Source of the DNA: Hofstenia miamia
Lineage: Eukaryota > Xenacoelomorpha > Acoela > Hofsteniidae
DNA: 64,000 nt
Reading direction: 5' to 3'
NCBI GenBank assembly: GCA_900660155.1
Contig: CABFPE010000180.1
Span: 27,842-91,841, forward strand
Below are positions 19,937 through 34,100 of this stretch, piece after piece (position 1 is the stretch's first letter; each line of letters starts with the position of its first letter). The notes under the pieces are model-generated. The model did no database searches. It was not told the DNA's origin and saw only the letters and a list, made by a program, of their open reading frames with translations. Both the position numbers and the translations under genes were made by a program.

Positions 19937-21810
19937 GCATGGAATTTTTAGACATTAGTAAAAAACACTTTTTGTCTAGTTTACATGTTAAAAAACAAAA
20001 CTAATTTAATACACATGGAAAATATTAAATATAGAAATTAAAACAAAGAGATCGCAATAGTTTTTAATGTAAATAATAATAGTTCGAGAAATTTTTTTGG
20101 AGACATTTTTAAAAATACAGAGTCTAGTATACCGTATTAAAAAACTTTTTCAAATATAAAAACTAGATATTTTAAGTGAGCTTGGTAATGCCCACATTTT
20201 AAAACAAGACAAAACACGTATATATTCTAAATGTTATAATAACAATGGTAAATTACACTAAAAATCTTGTCTATTGTATTAGCTTATCACCGCCAACGCT
20301 GATGCGAGTTCATATATTATCGCCAACCATCGTCATCATTTTCCCATGCACAGTTTAATTTTCGTCAAGTCTTGTTCATCTGATATGTATCGATAACCAC
20401 ACAATGCCACCAATAAATTATATCTAAGCATTTGGTGTAAATGTCACGCATTCGCAAAATTAAATAGGGAATAATTTACACCATGCAAATAATAATCAAG
20501 ATGTTTTATAGACACTCTCTTTTGGCATATTAAATAATTAACAGTGTATTATTACAACACAGAGATTTTGATATTAACACAAAAGAATAATATTACGTCC
20601 CGTGGATTGTTTTTATCTTCCTTCTCGTTGATTAACATTGGCGTAATTCCACACTGAAGAGAATGCATTGATTTCGAGTTAACCCGCTTTTATGTTATAA
20701 GAATTCGGAGGGGCAATGTATGCATTTGATTTTCCGCCAACATCCACGCTGAATACATAACGATGTCACGCGAAGCTAAATTACATTTTAAAATCATAAT
20801 TGCAATAAAATGTATAACCTTATTTTGAACAGGTAATTAATGGAGGATTTGCTTTATATGACTGGGTTCATTTCTTCTTCTTATACCAATAGAACAACAA
20901 TAGAATTAAAATGTTTAAAACGATCATCAACGATGACGAACTTTTTTTGTATAGCCGGCGAAACTAAATAAACCTTAGCAAGATATATAATTAATTTCTT
21001 CTACCGTATTTATTGTATGAGATTTCTTAGCGTTAAAGAGGCATTCTTTCATCAGCTGTTAATGGAAAACTTCTTTTTTCAACCGGGACATCGTAAAATA
21101 TCAACAGTCAGCTAAATATTTCCAATAACTTTTATAAATTAAAAATGGTTATACTTTTTGCGCTGGATTTTTCCACATGGAGGCATTATTTTTTCATTCT
21201 AACACGGAGGCGTTCTTCAATCAATAAAGTAGAAAATCATGAAATGACAGGAGGTAGAGCTAGAATATATTCGTTAATTTTCTTATATATTTTAAACATA
21301 CGCACGCTTTTATTGTTGTTGGAGTGTTTTTCACATGAGGCTTTACAAAATAAATGATATATGTGCGGGAAGGATTGGAGAGACGGACTTTTTATAACAG
21401 GCAAACATTCATCATTTGGAGGGTAATTACATTGCATGGAAAACTAAAATTCGCATAAATAAACATTAGATTAATTAAATTATACTGTTTAAAATAAATT
21501 AGACATAACAGGAGCATTTAGCAAATTCGAATATGGAGAATAGAGGAAACATTAGACGACAAGCAATCAAATATATGAGGAATTAGCTAAACACGGATTT
21601 AATTTATAACATTGTTGATAAAACTTATGTGGAGAATTTTCACAAAATTCATATCGAATTGGAGGAAACATTGTATGCAGGCAAACAATTATGTACACAT
21701 CGTCACAGCTAGAACATTGGAAATATCTAAACGTGAAATTTAATATTTAATTTTTTTAAAAATAAACTACCATATACAAGGACTTTGAACAGATACAATG
21801 CGGGAGGGGA

Positions 21811-22810
21811 NNNNNNNNNNNNNNNNNNNNNNNNNNNNNNNNNNNNNNNNNNNNNNNNNNNNNNNNNNNNNNNNNNNNNNNNNNNNNNNNNNNNNNNNNN
21901 NNNNNNNNNNNNNNNNNNNNNNNNNNNNNNNNNNNNNNNNNNNNNNNNNNNNNNNNNNNNNNNNNNNNNNNNNNNNNNNNNNNNNNNNNNNNNNNNNNNN
22001 NNNNNNNNNNNNNNNNNNNNNNNNNNNNNNNNNNNNNNNNNNNNNNNNNNNNNNNNNNNNNNNNNNNNNNNNNNNNNNNNNNNNNNNNNNNNNNNNNNNN
22101 NNNNNNNNNNNNNNNNNNNNNNNNNNNNNNNNNNNNNNNNNNNNNNNNNNNNNNNNNNNNNNNNNNNNNNNNNNNNNNNNNNNNNNNNNNNNNNNNNNNN
22201 NNNNNNNNNNNNNNNNNNNNNNNNNNNNNNNNNNNNNNNNNNNNNNNNNNNNNNNNNNNNNNNNNNNNNNNNNNNNNNNNNNNNNNNNNNNNNNNNNNNN
22301 NNNNNNNNNNNNNNNNNNNNNNNNNNNNNNNNNNNNNNNNNNNNNNNNNNNNNNNNNNNNNNNNNNNNNNNNNNNNNNNNNNNNNNNNNNNNNNNNNNNN
22401 NNNNNNNNNNNNNNNNNNNNNNNNNNNNNNNNNNNNNNNNNNNNNNNNNNNNNNNNNNNNNNNNNNNNNNNNNNNNNNNNNNNNNNNNNNNNNNNNNNNN
22501 NNNNNNNNNNNNNNNNNNNNNNNNNNNNNNNNNNNNNNNNNNNNNNNNNNNNNNNNNNNNNNNNNNNNNNNNNNNNNNNNNNNNNNNNNNNNNNNNNNNN
22601 NNNNNNNNNNNNNNNNNNNNNNNNNNNNNNNNNNNNNNNNNNNNNNNNNNNNNNNNNNNNNNNNNNNNNNNNNNNNNNNNNNNNNNNNNNNNNNNNNNNN
22701 NNNNNNNNNNNNNNNNNNNNNNNNNNNNNNNNNNNNNNNNNNNNNNNNNNNNNNNNNNNNNNNNNNNNNNNNNNNNNNNNNNNNNNNNNNNNNNNNNNNN
22801 NNNNNNNNNN
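21811..22810. other. Assembly gap (1000 N)
   Basis: A run of exactly 1000 N, probably a fixed-size placeholder, so the true length of the surrounding element is unknown. Confidence 0.99.
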
Positions 22811-22894
22811 ACGAAATTGTGTAGAAGAAGAATAATGGATTTTATCCAAAGAAATGAAGTGAATATATAGATTGACCAGCCAATGGAAATACAT

Positions 22895-23351
22895 TTGAAT
22901 TTATGAAAATTAATTATTGGTTGAAAAACCGTGATACAATAAACGTGTTACAATGATTTTTGACAAGTGCGATTTTGAAAGTTTCCCGGATTATACTGTA
23001 AGCTTCTCGAAATTATGGAAAATTAGTTTGTAATATTACATGTACGTATCCCGAAAGGGGTTGTTATAATAGGGTATATATTAACATGCCGAAATGCAAA
23101 CAAATGTGATATTATCAAAGTGGAATTAGTCATGCCAAAAAAGTGGCCCTAACATGTAAATCAATTAAATGCATTACTAATTGAAATCCATTATTTAAAA
23201 ATATCTGACGTCACTGAAAACCCATTAGCGGAGATGTCAAAACATTTGTCAAGTAGAATGACTCACTAATTAACATTTGCAAACACCCCCTCGATATCGC
23301 AGAGGTCAAAATGTCAGTTTGTGGAACCAAGCCTGTTTTATGTACACTACT
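22895..23351 (-). repeat. Right terminal inverted repeat
   Basis: Inverse partner of 19477-19936. It begins near TTTATGAAAATTAATTATTG and ends ACACTACT next to CTCATG. Confidence 0.85.
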
Positions 23352-23539
23352 CTCATGTCATTGTTAGGGACTACCTTTCCTTTACAATTTATTTTTTCGA
23401 TTTTTTCATTTTTTATTTGTTTCTTATTTACCACACTATTTATTAAATTTCAGTTAGCATTTTAAAAAGAAAAAACAAATATTCGAATTTATTGAACCAA
23501 AACAAATTATTTATTCGTAATTTTACAAACTTAATTAAA

Positions 23540-23640
23540 ATAGAACTCATAGCTAGCTATTAAACAAACTGTAAATTTCGTCATCTATTTTTTTCAATAT
23601 TTTCTTGAAGAGATGTGAATCCACGGTTATGAGGTTTATA
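23540..23640 (-). pseudogene. Duplicated, decayed copy of the terminal ANK-TIR exon
   Basis: On the minus strand 23632-23581 encodes HNRGFTSLQENIEKNR then a stop, clearly related to the real last exon segment DDRGFKSLQGNIDKLL at 23727-23816. The flanks downstream of both also match (ATTAAAATAGAA and a TAGC/TAAC block), so a unit of about 150 bp was duplicated in tandem. It lies beyond the gene's stop codon and has no good acceptor that I could see. Use as an alternative last exon is possible but unlikely. Confidence 0.55.
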
Positions 23641-23726
23641 TGAAATAAACCAAGAAACAATTTCCCTAACATGATTAAAATAGAAGAATGGCTAACTATG
23701 TAACAAATTTGAATTGCACAGTTTAA

Positions 23727-26684
23727 TCAGTGCTCTGCATCTAATAGTTTATCGATATTTCCTTGAAGAGATTTGAACCCACGATCATCGACTTTCTGAG
23801 AATTATCTTCCATCACCTAAATAAAGAGAAATATATTCAAAAATTGCTAATTTCAAAAAAATTAAAACCTTTGAAATTGGTAGACACTTCTTACAAAAGA
23901 AATGTCTTACAAAGTAAAAAAATTAACACACAGATATAGATTTTGATGTAAGGAAAGCATTGGTGATCTAGAAACACATGAATATGCACAAAAATTCATG
24001 GATACAAATTTTGACAACTTTGGATAACTATTTGAAACTAACCTTTATAGATATAGAATTTATGAGAATATCTGAAATGGGGCTGCTTTCTGGTGGCCAA
24101 ACCGAGGCACCAATACCACTGCTGAAACGAAGAGCAATAATTTTTTTATTCTGACCATTTGCTTTAATAACATGTGAATAACAAGTGCGTGAACGTAAGT
24201 AGATTGGAGTTAAACAAGCGATGACTATCTAAAAATATAAAATATGAGAATTCAGCAAAATTTAAGTTAAAAATTGTGGTTCTTTCACTGAGTTGATCAT
24301 TTTGAACTAAATCTCATGTAAACTAATTGAGATCAATGTAGTACAGTTGCTAAACCCCTTAATTCACTAGCATAGGAATGTAAATACTCTGTCGCCAACA
24401 AACGAATAAGAGTTGGTGAGTAAAATCAAGAGTGAAACAAATTTTGAAGTAACTTTCGGAAGGAATTTTTAACTAACGATTGCTTGGAGCATGGGTGGAA
24501 CCGGTCGACAAAAATAGCATCCTAACCCAACCAGCACTTCTTAATTTTCGTGAAGTTTGACCGGCCGGTCGACCTGTGTGGGTTTTAGGCATATCAACCT
24601 GACCGGTATACAACCGGTGGGAAATATATCCTAACTTCAAAAAGTAATTAGTCCCCAACTGAGCTTTTTAGTGTTTAATATATCAGCACAGAGATGAATA
24701 TATTAAAAAAACAATTAATTGAGTTAATAAAGAAACAGATTGTCGTAAATATGTACAAATTCATTAATATAAATGATTGTTCATTAATTCCTTGAGAACA
24801 ATAATTGATTCCACTGCATCGCTTTGTTCTTAAAAAAAACTTAAACCATTTTACCGGTTTAATTATCTCGACTCAACCCAACCCAATCGGCAGGCCGAAC
24901 GCAACCGGCTTGGAGTGCTGAAAACCCAAAAATAAATTATCATAAAATATCACATGATATGGAATATATAAACGTTTTAAAAATTACCGGTTTTGCATAT
25001 ACAATGTAAGTATACATCCTATTTTATAGTTTTAATATGAAATTAAGGTTTAAGAAAATTTCAAAAATAATTAATCTAAACAACTCAATATTTCGAACAA
25101 ACGTTCATGGCAGTTTGCAAAGAATTCAAGCATTGAGTTTGTACCTAACAAAATTAGAATTTTAATCCTTTTTTACAAAAACTACATACTTTACAGTTAC
25201 TGATGGCTCCGTCGATCTCTTCGTTGACTTTATCACCACCTCGGAGTTTGAATTTATCCATCCATACACGATATCCATTCTTCAATAACATTTCGTAGAG
25301 AATTAAGACATTTGTTTGGTTGTTCCAGTCATAGGACAAAAAGACATCAGTTTCCTAAATTCAAACCCCTTATTAAAAATTCATATGTAGAAATGGACAT
25401 TTTAAGAGACGAAGACCATATGGACATGTTCAAATAATAAGTGATTACATTATAATGTAAGCGGTTCAATTAAAAGGATTAATGAGGTCAGCGCATTTCA
25501 GCATGCGTGCAAACTTCTGCAAAACCCTAATGGATTAAAGCAAGCAGTAAGAAATTTCAATTTGAATAGCATTAAATTCATCAGTATTTATATACTTACA
25601 ACAAGCGATTTCTAAGAAAATGGTTTACAATTTGATGACAAAATCAGTCTAAAATTAACAAATGGAATAAGTGCTGCTAAGAGCATTATTGAGTGTTAAT
25701 TTCAAACAAAATGCCCTTAAAACCAATAGATCTCCAACAAAACATAGGCTTTGCATTCTCCAAGACATCGAAAAGACTAGTGCAACTTTAAAAAATATTA
25801 GTGGAAGCTAACCAAACTTTCCAAGCATCAAAACATTTGAAAAGGAATTCTCGTAGCTCCAGGAAGCATCATTTATTCAGGTAGTAGTTTCCTGGTGGAT
25901 ATAATAACTAAGGGATTAATATAAATTGTGTTATCTCCAATATAAAAGTACAGTTTTTGTACACAACATCATTTTTGCACTCAACTATATTTACAAACCA
26001 ATTACGCACTCCTAAACTTTTGAAATAAAGCCAACAGGATATGTAAATGCATTCAACGCTAGTATAAAACTATGATGCTAAAAATGGCATTCTAACAAAA
26101 TAGGGAATCTCAAATTGTTATTGAAGTTTGATTGAATTATTTTTAATTTTACATTTCTATGATTCAATGTGTCAAAACAAGATTAACTGAAATTGAAGAT
26201 AACTTATTAAAGATGAAGAAAACGAGGTGCTTGACTCTGAATAAGACATTTCAGCCATCCATTTATCTGGAACAAAGTTACAAATTGTTTTGATTAAACT
26301 AGAATAAGGTAAGAACACCAAACCTATAAAAAAGTAAAATTTAGGTTATAAAATCGATTTTGACCATATAATTTCTTTAAAACACCGAGAAAATTGAATT
26401 AATTTTTACTCTAGGGAATGGAAAATAAATAAATATAACGAGTAAAGTGTTGGTGATAGAAAATATTGAAATATACCTGATTTCCTGTTTCACTTATGGA
26501 TAGCCGTCGAAGGGAATCAGCAACATCGCCCGCAGCACTTCCTTGATTCCTCGAAGCTAGTATTTTCTAAAAAATAGCGACATAAAATAAATTTAAGAAA
26601 TAGCATTGTCATTATTCTAATGACAATATTCAGGCTTTCAGTGAAACTGTATTACATTTATATATTTGTGTCGATGACTGCTAT

Positions 26685-26722
<38 letters not shown>

Positions 26723-28154
26723 TAAATATATAAATGGTCTTTAGCAACGCAAAAAAACTATTTCTATAAAATACACTACGTGTACTCCTTAATGTACTTA
26801 TTGCACAGCAGGACAATTTATATTCCATGTGTATTGAAAAAATACTAGGGTTTATGATCAAATTAGGGGCCTGCAATTACTCGAACTCGACTCGAGGTCG
26901 CAAAACTCAACTCGACATTTCGAGTAGTCGAAACCAACTCGATTATTAGTTGAATGGCATCTTTATTTCCCGAATTTTTCCATGAAATGTGGAGACAACG
27001 AGGTTATATCTCTTATTTAGTTTAAAATGTAGTATTTCTTTTGTACATTTATATAAAGTTGTTCAACATGTAGCAGCTATATATTGTATAGTAATATAAG
27101 AGTAAAATTTAATTTTAACTCGACTCGAAGCCAAAAAAATTCAACTCGCAGGGCCTAGTTCAACTATGTTTTAGCACCATAATAATGTTCATTTAAACTA
27201 AGACTGGCAATAAAACTTTGCATATGAAGATAACAACATTACATTGAGGTGATTGGCACAATAATTCGCTGAGTACTTTCAAATTATCAATACACTGACA
27301 GACCCTAAAAACTATCCTCTTACAATATGCTAATGCAAGTTACTGTAACTTTAGCAATAAGATGGAAACAACCATTGAAATCCAAAATTATTAATTTATT
27401 AAACTATTTCCGATGCTGATACATGTGGTGAAATACATAGTTCAATTCAATGATAAAGAAACTTGATATAGTGGATTCTAGATACAGCGACAAAATGTAG
27501 CAAATGATTGATTTGCTGAAAGTATTTAAGTTAAGGATAGAGAATTAAATTTCCTTCAATAGAGTGAAACAATAGAAATCTCGAATCATTTCATTGTGAT
27601 AAATTTCCAACTGGGAACTACGAGTAGAAGCGCGCAGATGATAATTGTTGCTAAGCAACGACAGGAAGCCGTGATCAATGCTTAAATTTTACATCTTTCT
27701 AAAGTAAACACTGAAGTGCAGTGGAATAAAAAATATCAAGGAACTGTGATTGTGGCAATTAGACAGAATGAAATGTCGAATTAGGTTGGAAATTGATTCA
27801 CCATGTGAGATGATATACTTACATATTCCACTATTTTTTATGCTTTTTTAAAAAATATAAATACATCTCATTTGGACATTAACCATAATAAGTACATCGA
27901 GTCCTGCATTGTATAGAGCGCAAATAAATTTTCACCATGTCTTGGGATGATCCCCAATAAACAACCGATTGTACAAGGAGTCCGTAATATGCATAGAAAA
28001 TATCAAATTATGTCGATATGATGCTCACAAACTCTTGGTTATTAATGCAACATTCTTTATTGTACACACTAAATATCAAAAGTAGCTTAAACTGTAATTT
28101 CCAGCGACTATTAGAGCAGAAGATTGATATATATATATTATATTTTCTAATACT

Positions 28155-28188
<34 letters not shown>

Positions 28189-31100
28189 CAAATGTTTTGC
28201 CATATTTGTCGAATAACACTAACTCCCTCAGTTAATAAGTGCAATAGTGTCGAAAAATAAGTAAGCCGGATATCTAAGGCTATAAATTATATCTTTTTTC
28301 ACAATTGCCAAATTTGGAATTGGCTCTAAACACTTGATGTTGTCATAAAAATATTGTTGTCAAAAAATTAATTTGAAACAGAACACTAAAAATTGAATAA
28401 ATTTAATACTTAAAAATTTACCTGTTCTAACTTTTCTATTTTTGAAACAAGTGTACTGTCAAGATTGTTTTCACGTGCCATTTGTAAAGGGGTTTTATTT
28501 TTCTAAAAAATACATAAATATTCATAAACATTACAACTGTCTTACAGCTTTTATTGTGACATCAGGTGGGACTGCGGCATTAAGTAAACGATAAGCGGCG
28601 TCAAACTTACGGCGCTTCACAGCTAAATGTAGTGGTGTGTTTTCAGCTTGTGTCTGTGCATTAATGTTTGCCTTCTCTTTAAGGAGATACTCGAGAACAT
28701 CCGGGTGATTAGTGTCTGCAGCCTCGTGCAGAGGGGTCCATTGATCCTAAAAGCAAAAGGGCTAATCACACTTTGCCATAAATAAGAAGTAGTTTAAGAG
28801 TTGGTAAATCTACACAAAATCTTCGTAACATTATATTGATGAATAAATAAACAATAACCTGACAGTTTTTAACTAATATTTTCTAATTCGTTATTAAACT
28901 CACTACATGTTTTGATGGAAAAATGTTTGTATACATACCGGTGTTCGAACGTCCTTATCAAATCCATGTTGAATTAAAAATTGAAGAACCTCTTTGCTAC
29001 CATCACGAGCAGCTAAATGCATCGCGGTGCTTCCTTTCTAAACACGCTTAAAATAATAAAATAGAATGAAAACTTACCAAATTTAGTAGCAGAAATTAAT
29101 AAAAACTACATCTTAAATAATCACACTGAATGGAGGTATACCCGAAAATTCTTTCAAAAATACAATTCTTATAAACTTGCACAGTGAAACAAACACAATT
29201 ACGATTAAACAGATTTCAGATTAATTTTGCATTTAGTTGTTGAATATAACTAGAAAAGCTAAATTTCTCCTAACTGATAAATAAAAACTCAGATACACGT
29301 GTAGAAACTGCATGGGACTCGCTTTTATAATCTTCATAAATTACTAATTTAGAACAAAGCATGTACATTAATGAACTTTCAGATCGTTGTCCCGTATGTC
29401 ATTTTGAAACACTTTGTTGTTACTTTAACATAGATACCTTTCTTGCATTTCTTAGGAATGTCACATTCCAAAATAATCTAATTTGCGAATTGTGTGTATC
29501 TTTGACTAACACTCCAAGTGTGTGAAGTTTGAATTCCATCAGGTTGCAACTCACTCGTGCCTAAGAATTCAACTTGTGTTTCAGAACAAGTGATCACGAC
29601 TGTTAGAAGCGTTCATTAGCAGTCCCGCACAATTTGCAGCTTTTTTCCAACACCTCGACTTCACAACCAACAACTTATAAGACCTTTCGGAGACAACCTA
29701 ATTTACCGTAAACCTCATCTACCCAAAGACAGCTAAAAGCTATTTCAAACAAGCATAATTTTAATTAAAATTAATGCCCAATAAACTTTCACGAAACAAT
29801 TTTTCAAGGAGTCAATTTTCTCTATTATAAACAACGGCATCGGCAAAACTAATTCGTGCTTCCAAAACCATTACTCTAATTTTCCTACTGAACATGAAAA
29901 AATCAATAGTTGTAATACAGATTTGATGGCATTGATACTAAAGATGAAATGAAAGTGGATGAATAAAAAAATCGGAAGAATATTATAATAAATAATGAGA
30001 AATGAAACGGAAAATAAAATAATAGATCGAATAAATATTGAGCATAAAGGATACGATTGATAAGGATATATGATGTGAACATAAAAACTCCTCAGCTAGT
30101 CCTTTGAAAGTAATCATATAAAATAAATAAAGATATGAAAGATTTTAAGATATTTATTGAACTGAAATATTTTGCAGAGTTTGGAAGGCTAATGACAAAC
30201 TTTACATTAATTGTAGGATGACAATATTGAAGAAGCCAGAACGTGCTTGTGTGCTGATATCTGAGTGTGCTATTTGCTTCATAATTTCCGATCGTACCTT
30301 TTTTGTAATGCATGCAGTTTTGTACGATAACATTATGTTGTTCCATAATAAAGTAATGTCACATTGAAGATAAATATATTTTCAGCATTCAATAATTTCA
30401 AATAGGGTGAACTCAACAAACTCAATTTTTAAGACTTTTCAAGTCAAGTTAACTCTATGAATTTATTACAAAAGACGGTGAATTTTATTAAATGTTATTC
30501 ATATTTCTCTAACCTCAGATCTGCAGTGATGCTAAAGTCCAAGGTGACTTGACAATGAGCTACCTTTATAGAGTGAGAAATGTGAAAAATCTATCATTGG
30601 AACTACAGGTTACACACTGGAATCAAACGCTGGACAAAAGCCATATTGAATTAAAATTATCGGTTAAGTGTTGACACTAACGAAAAATTGATAACAATCG
30701 TTGAATTGTCAAAATCAATTTTCTAGTAAAAATAGTCTTTCGATTTATATAGTGTTCAACAAACAAACTCAAAGGTTAGCGCACTTACATGGTGTGCTAA
30801 TCTTACGGTGTGTTCTTGATTGAAATTTCCCTTCATTGTTGACTTAATAATATCAAAAATAATTTTAGAAATCAGTGTGATTAAAAAGAAACCTCATCGA
30901 TCAGATTCGCATTAATAATGGAGATACATGATTTATGCATGTACTTATGTCGTCATAGTAAATGAATAATGAACGACGAAGGATACAGCTGTGATGCATA
31001 CAGTACCGTATGCAAAAAGTATCTGTTTATAGAAAATTGAGCAGTTGACCACTATACAGCAGTTTATGCTGAGAATTCAACATTTAATTTTGGTTGAACT

Positions 31101-34100
31101 ATACTGCGATTGTTGATTGCATTTGAGGTAAAAAAATTAAAAACTAAGTAACAAGTAGATACATCAAATGCTTGGAGTGATTGGGTGATAATTATACCAG
31201 GGATGTACTGGAGGGGTTCTCAGGGCATCAACCCACCTTGTTAAATTGGATTGGGGACCCAGCCCCGTTGCTAAAGCTGTATTACGGTGTAGGTCGTTGA
31301 ATTATATTTGTTGGGAAATTAAATTTGGTCCAAAAATAACATAAAAATACAGTGCTCAAATTTAGAGCACCATTGTTAATTATTTAGGAGTACAGCTCTA
31401 AGTTATACATAGCAACTATCATATGTGTAATAAATAGAGCTCACTCATATATACAATTGCCTAATGAGAAAATACTTAGTCACCTCTATTTATTGATAGC
31501 CCCCCAGAGAAAAATATTATCTATGATATATAGTACTTTCGATTACTATGTTATAACACATACAGTAAACTCTCGGTTATCCGGTTTTCAGTTTTTCGCA
31601 CACTTGGAAGAAGTCAAATTAGAAAAAAAACATACTGCATTGAAAAATTTTTGAATTATTTGAATATATTTTACAGGCATAACACAATTTTCATCACACG
31701 GAAATGAGAAGTTATGTATATCATGATCAGTAATGCGATTTTATGGAGTAAAAATTCCCAGGTTTTAGAACCATTTATTGAGAAACAAAGTTACAAAAAT
31801 TGAGTTAAAATTGAGCAAAATATTGTAGTAATTCCGACTTCGTAGTATTCTTGATGTTACATTGCAAGAAGTATCTACTTTAGATGTTCAATTGTTAGTC
31901 GCGGCCGTTCAGATGTCAAAACTGTCAAATTAGGAGAAAGGCGTTAGATTTCACCACTAAAAATTGAACAGAATTGCAGATTTACTACATCCACTTGTAT
32001 ACCGGAAGTGTTGTATAAGATTTTGCCTCATAAGAGCTGGACAATTTTCTGAGAAAAAATTCAATTGGGTTTTCTTGCCAAAATGTTCTCCATCTAATTC
32101 TTGTAAGGCGACATGGCTCGTGAAGCAACTCAATTTTTTATGATTCTCACATCTTCAGTAATAGACAGACGCCTTTGAAGTTGTACTAAAGCAGAGCATA
32201 AAGACTAGAAAGCACATGTGATAAATGCTTGTTGCTTTTGCAGTTGATCTTTGGAAATGAATTTTTCATTGTATCTTCTATATGCTGACTTTCATCATTG
32301 TCCTGCTACTTGATGAAGCCACACACTTTCTCCAAATTTGAGGCATAAAATCTTTATTGACTAATGACACGAAAATAGAGGCTCCATTTGATTTATTGAT
32401 ATAGCAAAAAAATTCTGTGCATGAGTTAGCAGCGCGGATGAGAGTTCCTCTCTTACGCAAATTTCCCTTAGAGACCTTGATTAGCTGTGTTAGTATATGG
32501 AGCCTGTTTTTTTGTTAAGAATAAAGCTAGAAATGTGGATACCGGAAAACGACTGTAATTAAAAAATAACGGAAAATATAGACTGAATATATTGCACTGT
32601 AATACAATACAGAGTTCTCGCGTGATAATTTTATGATGTTTTATAGAAATAGCGTGATAAGAAATCCGCTGAATAATTTATCTCTACATTGAATTGCCTC
32701 CCACCCGCAGGCCCTACCAGCTCAGTATAGAAAGGACGGCATGCTTTGAAGTCGCAATTGCTGTGCGCACTGAAATGTCACGCCTTTCTGGTCAGTTCCC
32801 TCAAAAAGTTTCCTAGCTCACACGCAACACATTAAATTTTCCACTCGAGTAAGTAGACTTGGATCGAAATAACTTATCTCAATAACAGATTATGGGAGAA
32901 AACAATAGACAGCAAGGTCCTACACAGGAATTTCTGACTGGAGATATCTTAAGTGACCAAAAACGGGACGAAGCCCTGAGTCTTCCAAAGATGCCAATTT
33001 ACTGGTATATGTATAACATAAAAGATTTCGTGCACTACATTATAAAACAAACTAGAGTATAGCTTTGAACTGAAATTAATAAATTAATTCAAATGACATC
33101 GTAAATGGTTTAAAGAATCCTCAGAAGTCACAAAATTCCCTATGGTTGCACCCGTTCTTTTATACTTTACTTTGCGCATAACTTATATATTGATGAAATT
33201 TAACTGCGGAAATCAGTTTATTAGAAATTAATTTCAATAAAACTACATCAAGTTTGGTGTGAGAACAGAATCTTCGGCATAATTTACTAGAGTGATTAGC
33301 ATGCGATAAAAATGTTTTTAGTAGGGGACGTCAAGGTCAATAAAGTCAATCCTTGTGGATGGTTAAGATTTTGAAAGACAAACATTTCTGTGTGTTTTTT
33401 CAGGAGTATGAATTCTTTACGGAAAGTTATAAAATCAATAAAGTCAATTTTTAAGGTGTTTGGTAAATAAGGTTAATTTTATAAAAGTATGACATTTTGG
33501 CTGAACCGGGCAAAAATTGCAAATACCCTGTCAGAAAAGCTAAAGAAGAAGTCCATGCTTCTAAACTAGAAATGCCATCAAACAAGAATACAGGTTCTTG
33601 GGGGTAGCTTATAAACAAAATGGAATGAACGTGTTACAGCATAAAGGATGCCTGGGGTGATATTAATTCGCTTGTGCACAGCAGCTTAAGAGAAGACCAC
33701 CGAAATAGAGGCGTTCATCTGGAGACGCATGTCTCCATGCTGTATAACGAGTACTATTCAATTAGACAACGGAGTCTTTCTCCTTCATATTGTCTAATTC
33801 ACCAGTGTCCATCAATAAAGGTGGCAGAAGAACGATGTTTTTCAATGCTGAACAAAATTCTAGCTAAGCATATAAATTTTTGTGCAGTTATTAGATCAAT
33901 AATGACTTGCTCTAATTATTAGTTTAAAAATTACAATGATAAATCTTTAGTACCTTTGTCGTTTTCCAAATGTTGGCACCCTTACTGTAAAGTTCCTTGA
34001 TCACGGCAAGATGCCCATTAGTACAGGCACGCAAAAGCGGAGTGAATCCATCAACATTCTCAGCATCCTTTTCCGCACCGTGTTCCAGCAGTATTCTTAC

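Larger units (their letters stand above)
19477..23351. mobile_element. Non-autonomous long-TIR element, probable Polinton/Maverick derivative
   Basis: Inverted repeats of about 460 bp (19477-19936 and 22895-23351) have AG...CT ends, starting AGTAGTGTACATAAAACAGG. CTCATG is present on both sides (19471-19476 and 23352-23357), a perfect 6-bp target duplication. Long TIRs, 5'-AG ends and 6-bp duplications together are the diagnostic set for Polintons. The visible interior (19937-21810) is AT-rich with no gene above about 70 codons, and 1000 N hide the rest. A full Polinton is 15-20 kb, so this 3.9-kb copy would be an internally deleted passenger, mobilised in trans. Other 6-bp-duplication families cannot be excluded. 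Confidence 0.65.

Noticed and set aside
21767-22894. Long open frames on both strands across the gap
   Set aside because: They consist almost wholly of the 1000 N and have no sequence content.
25195-25200. Alternative donor AACT/GTAAAG for the first TIR exon
   Set aside because: It would give phase 1 and break the frame into the next exon; the donor GTATGT after AACTGTAAA gives phase 0 and a continuous TIR sequence.
26658-28260. Frames with Tyr-Ile-Tyr-Ile repeats near 26.7 and 28.1 kb
   Set aside because: They are translations of TA microsatellites.
33674-33922. 82-codon plus-strand frame in the ANK-TIR intron
   Set aside because: No family resemblance, and it lies opposite a supported intron next to an ankyrin exon.
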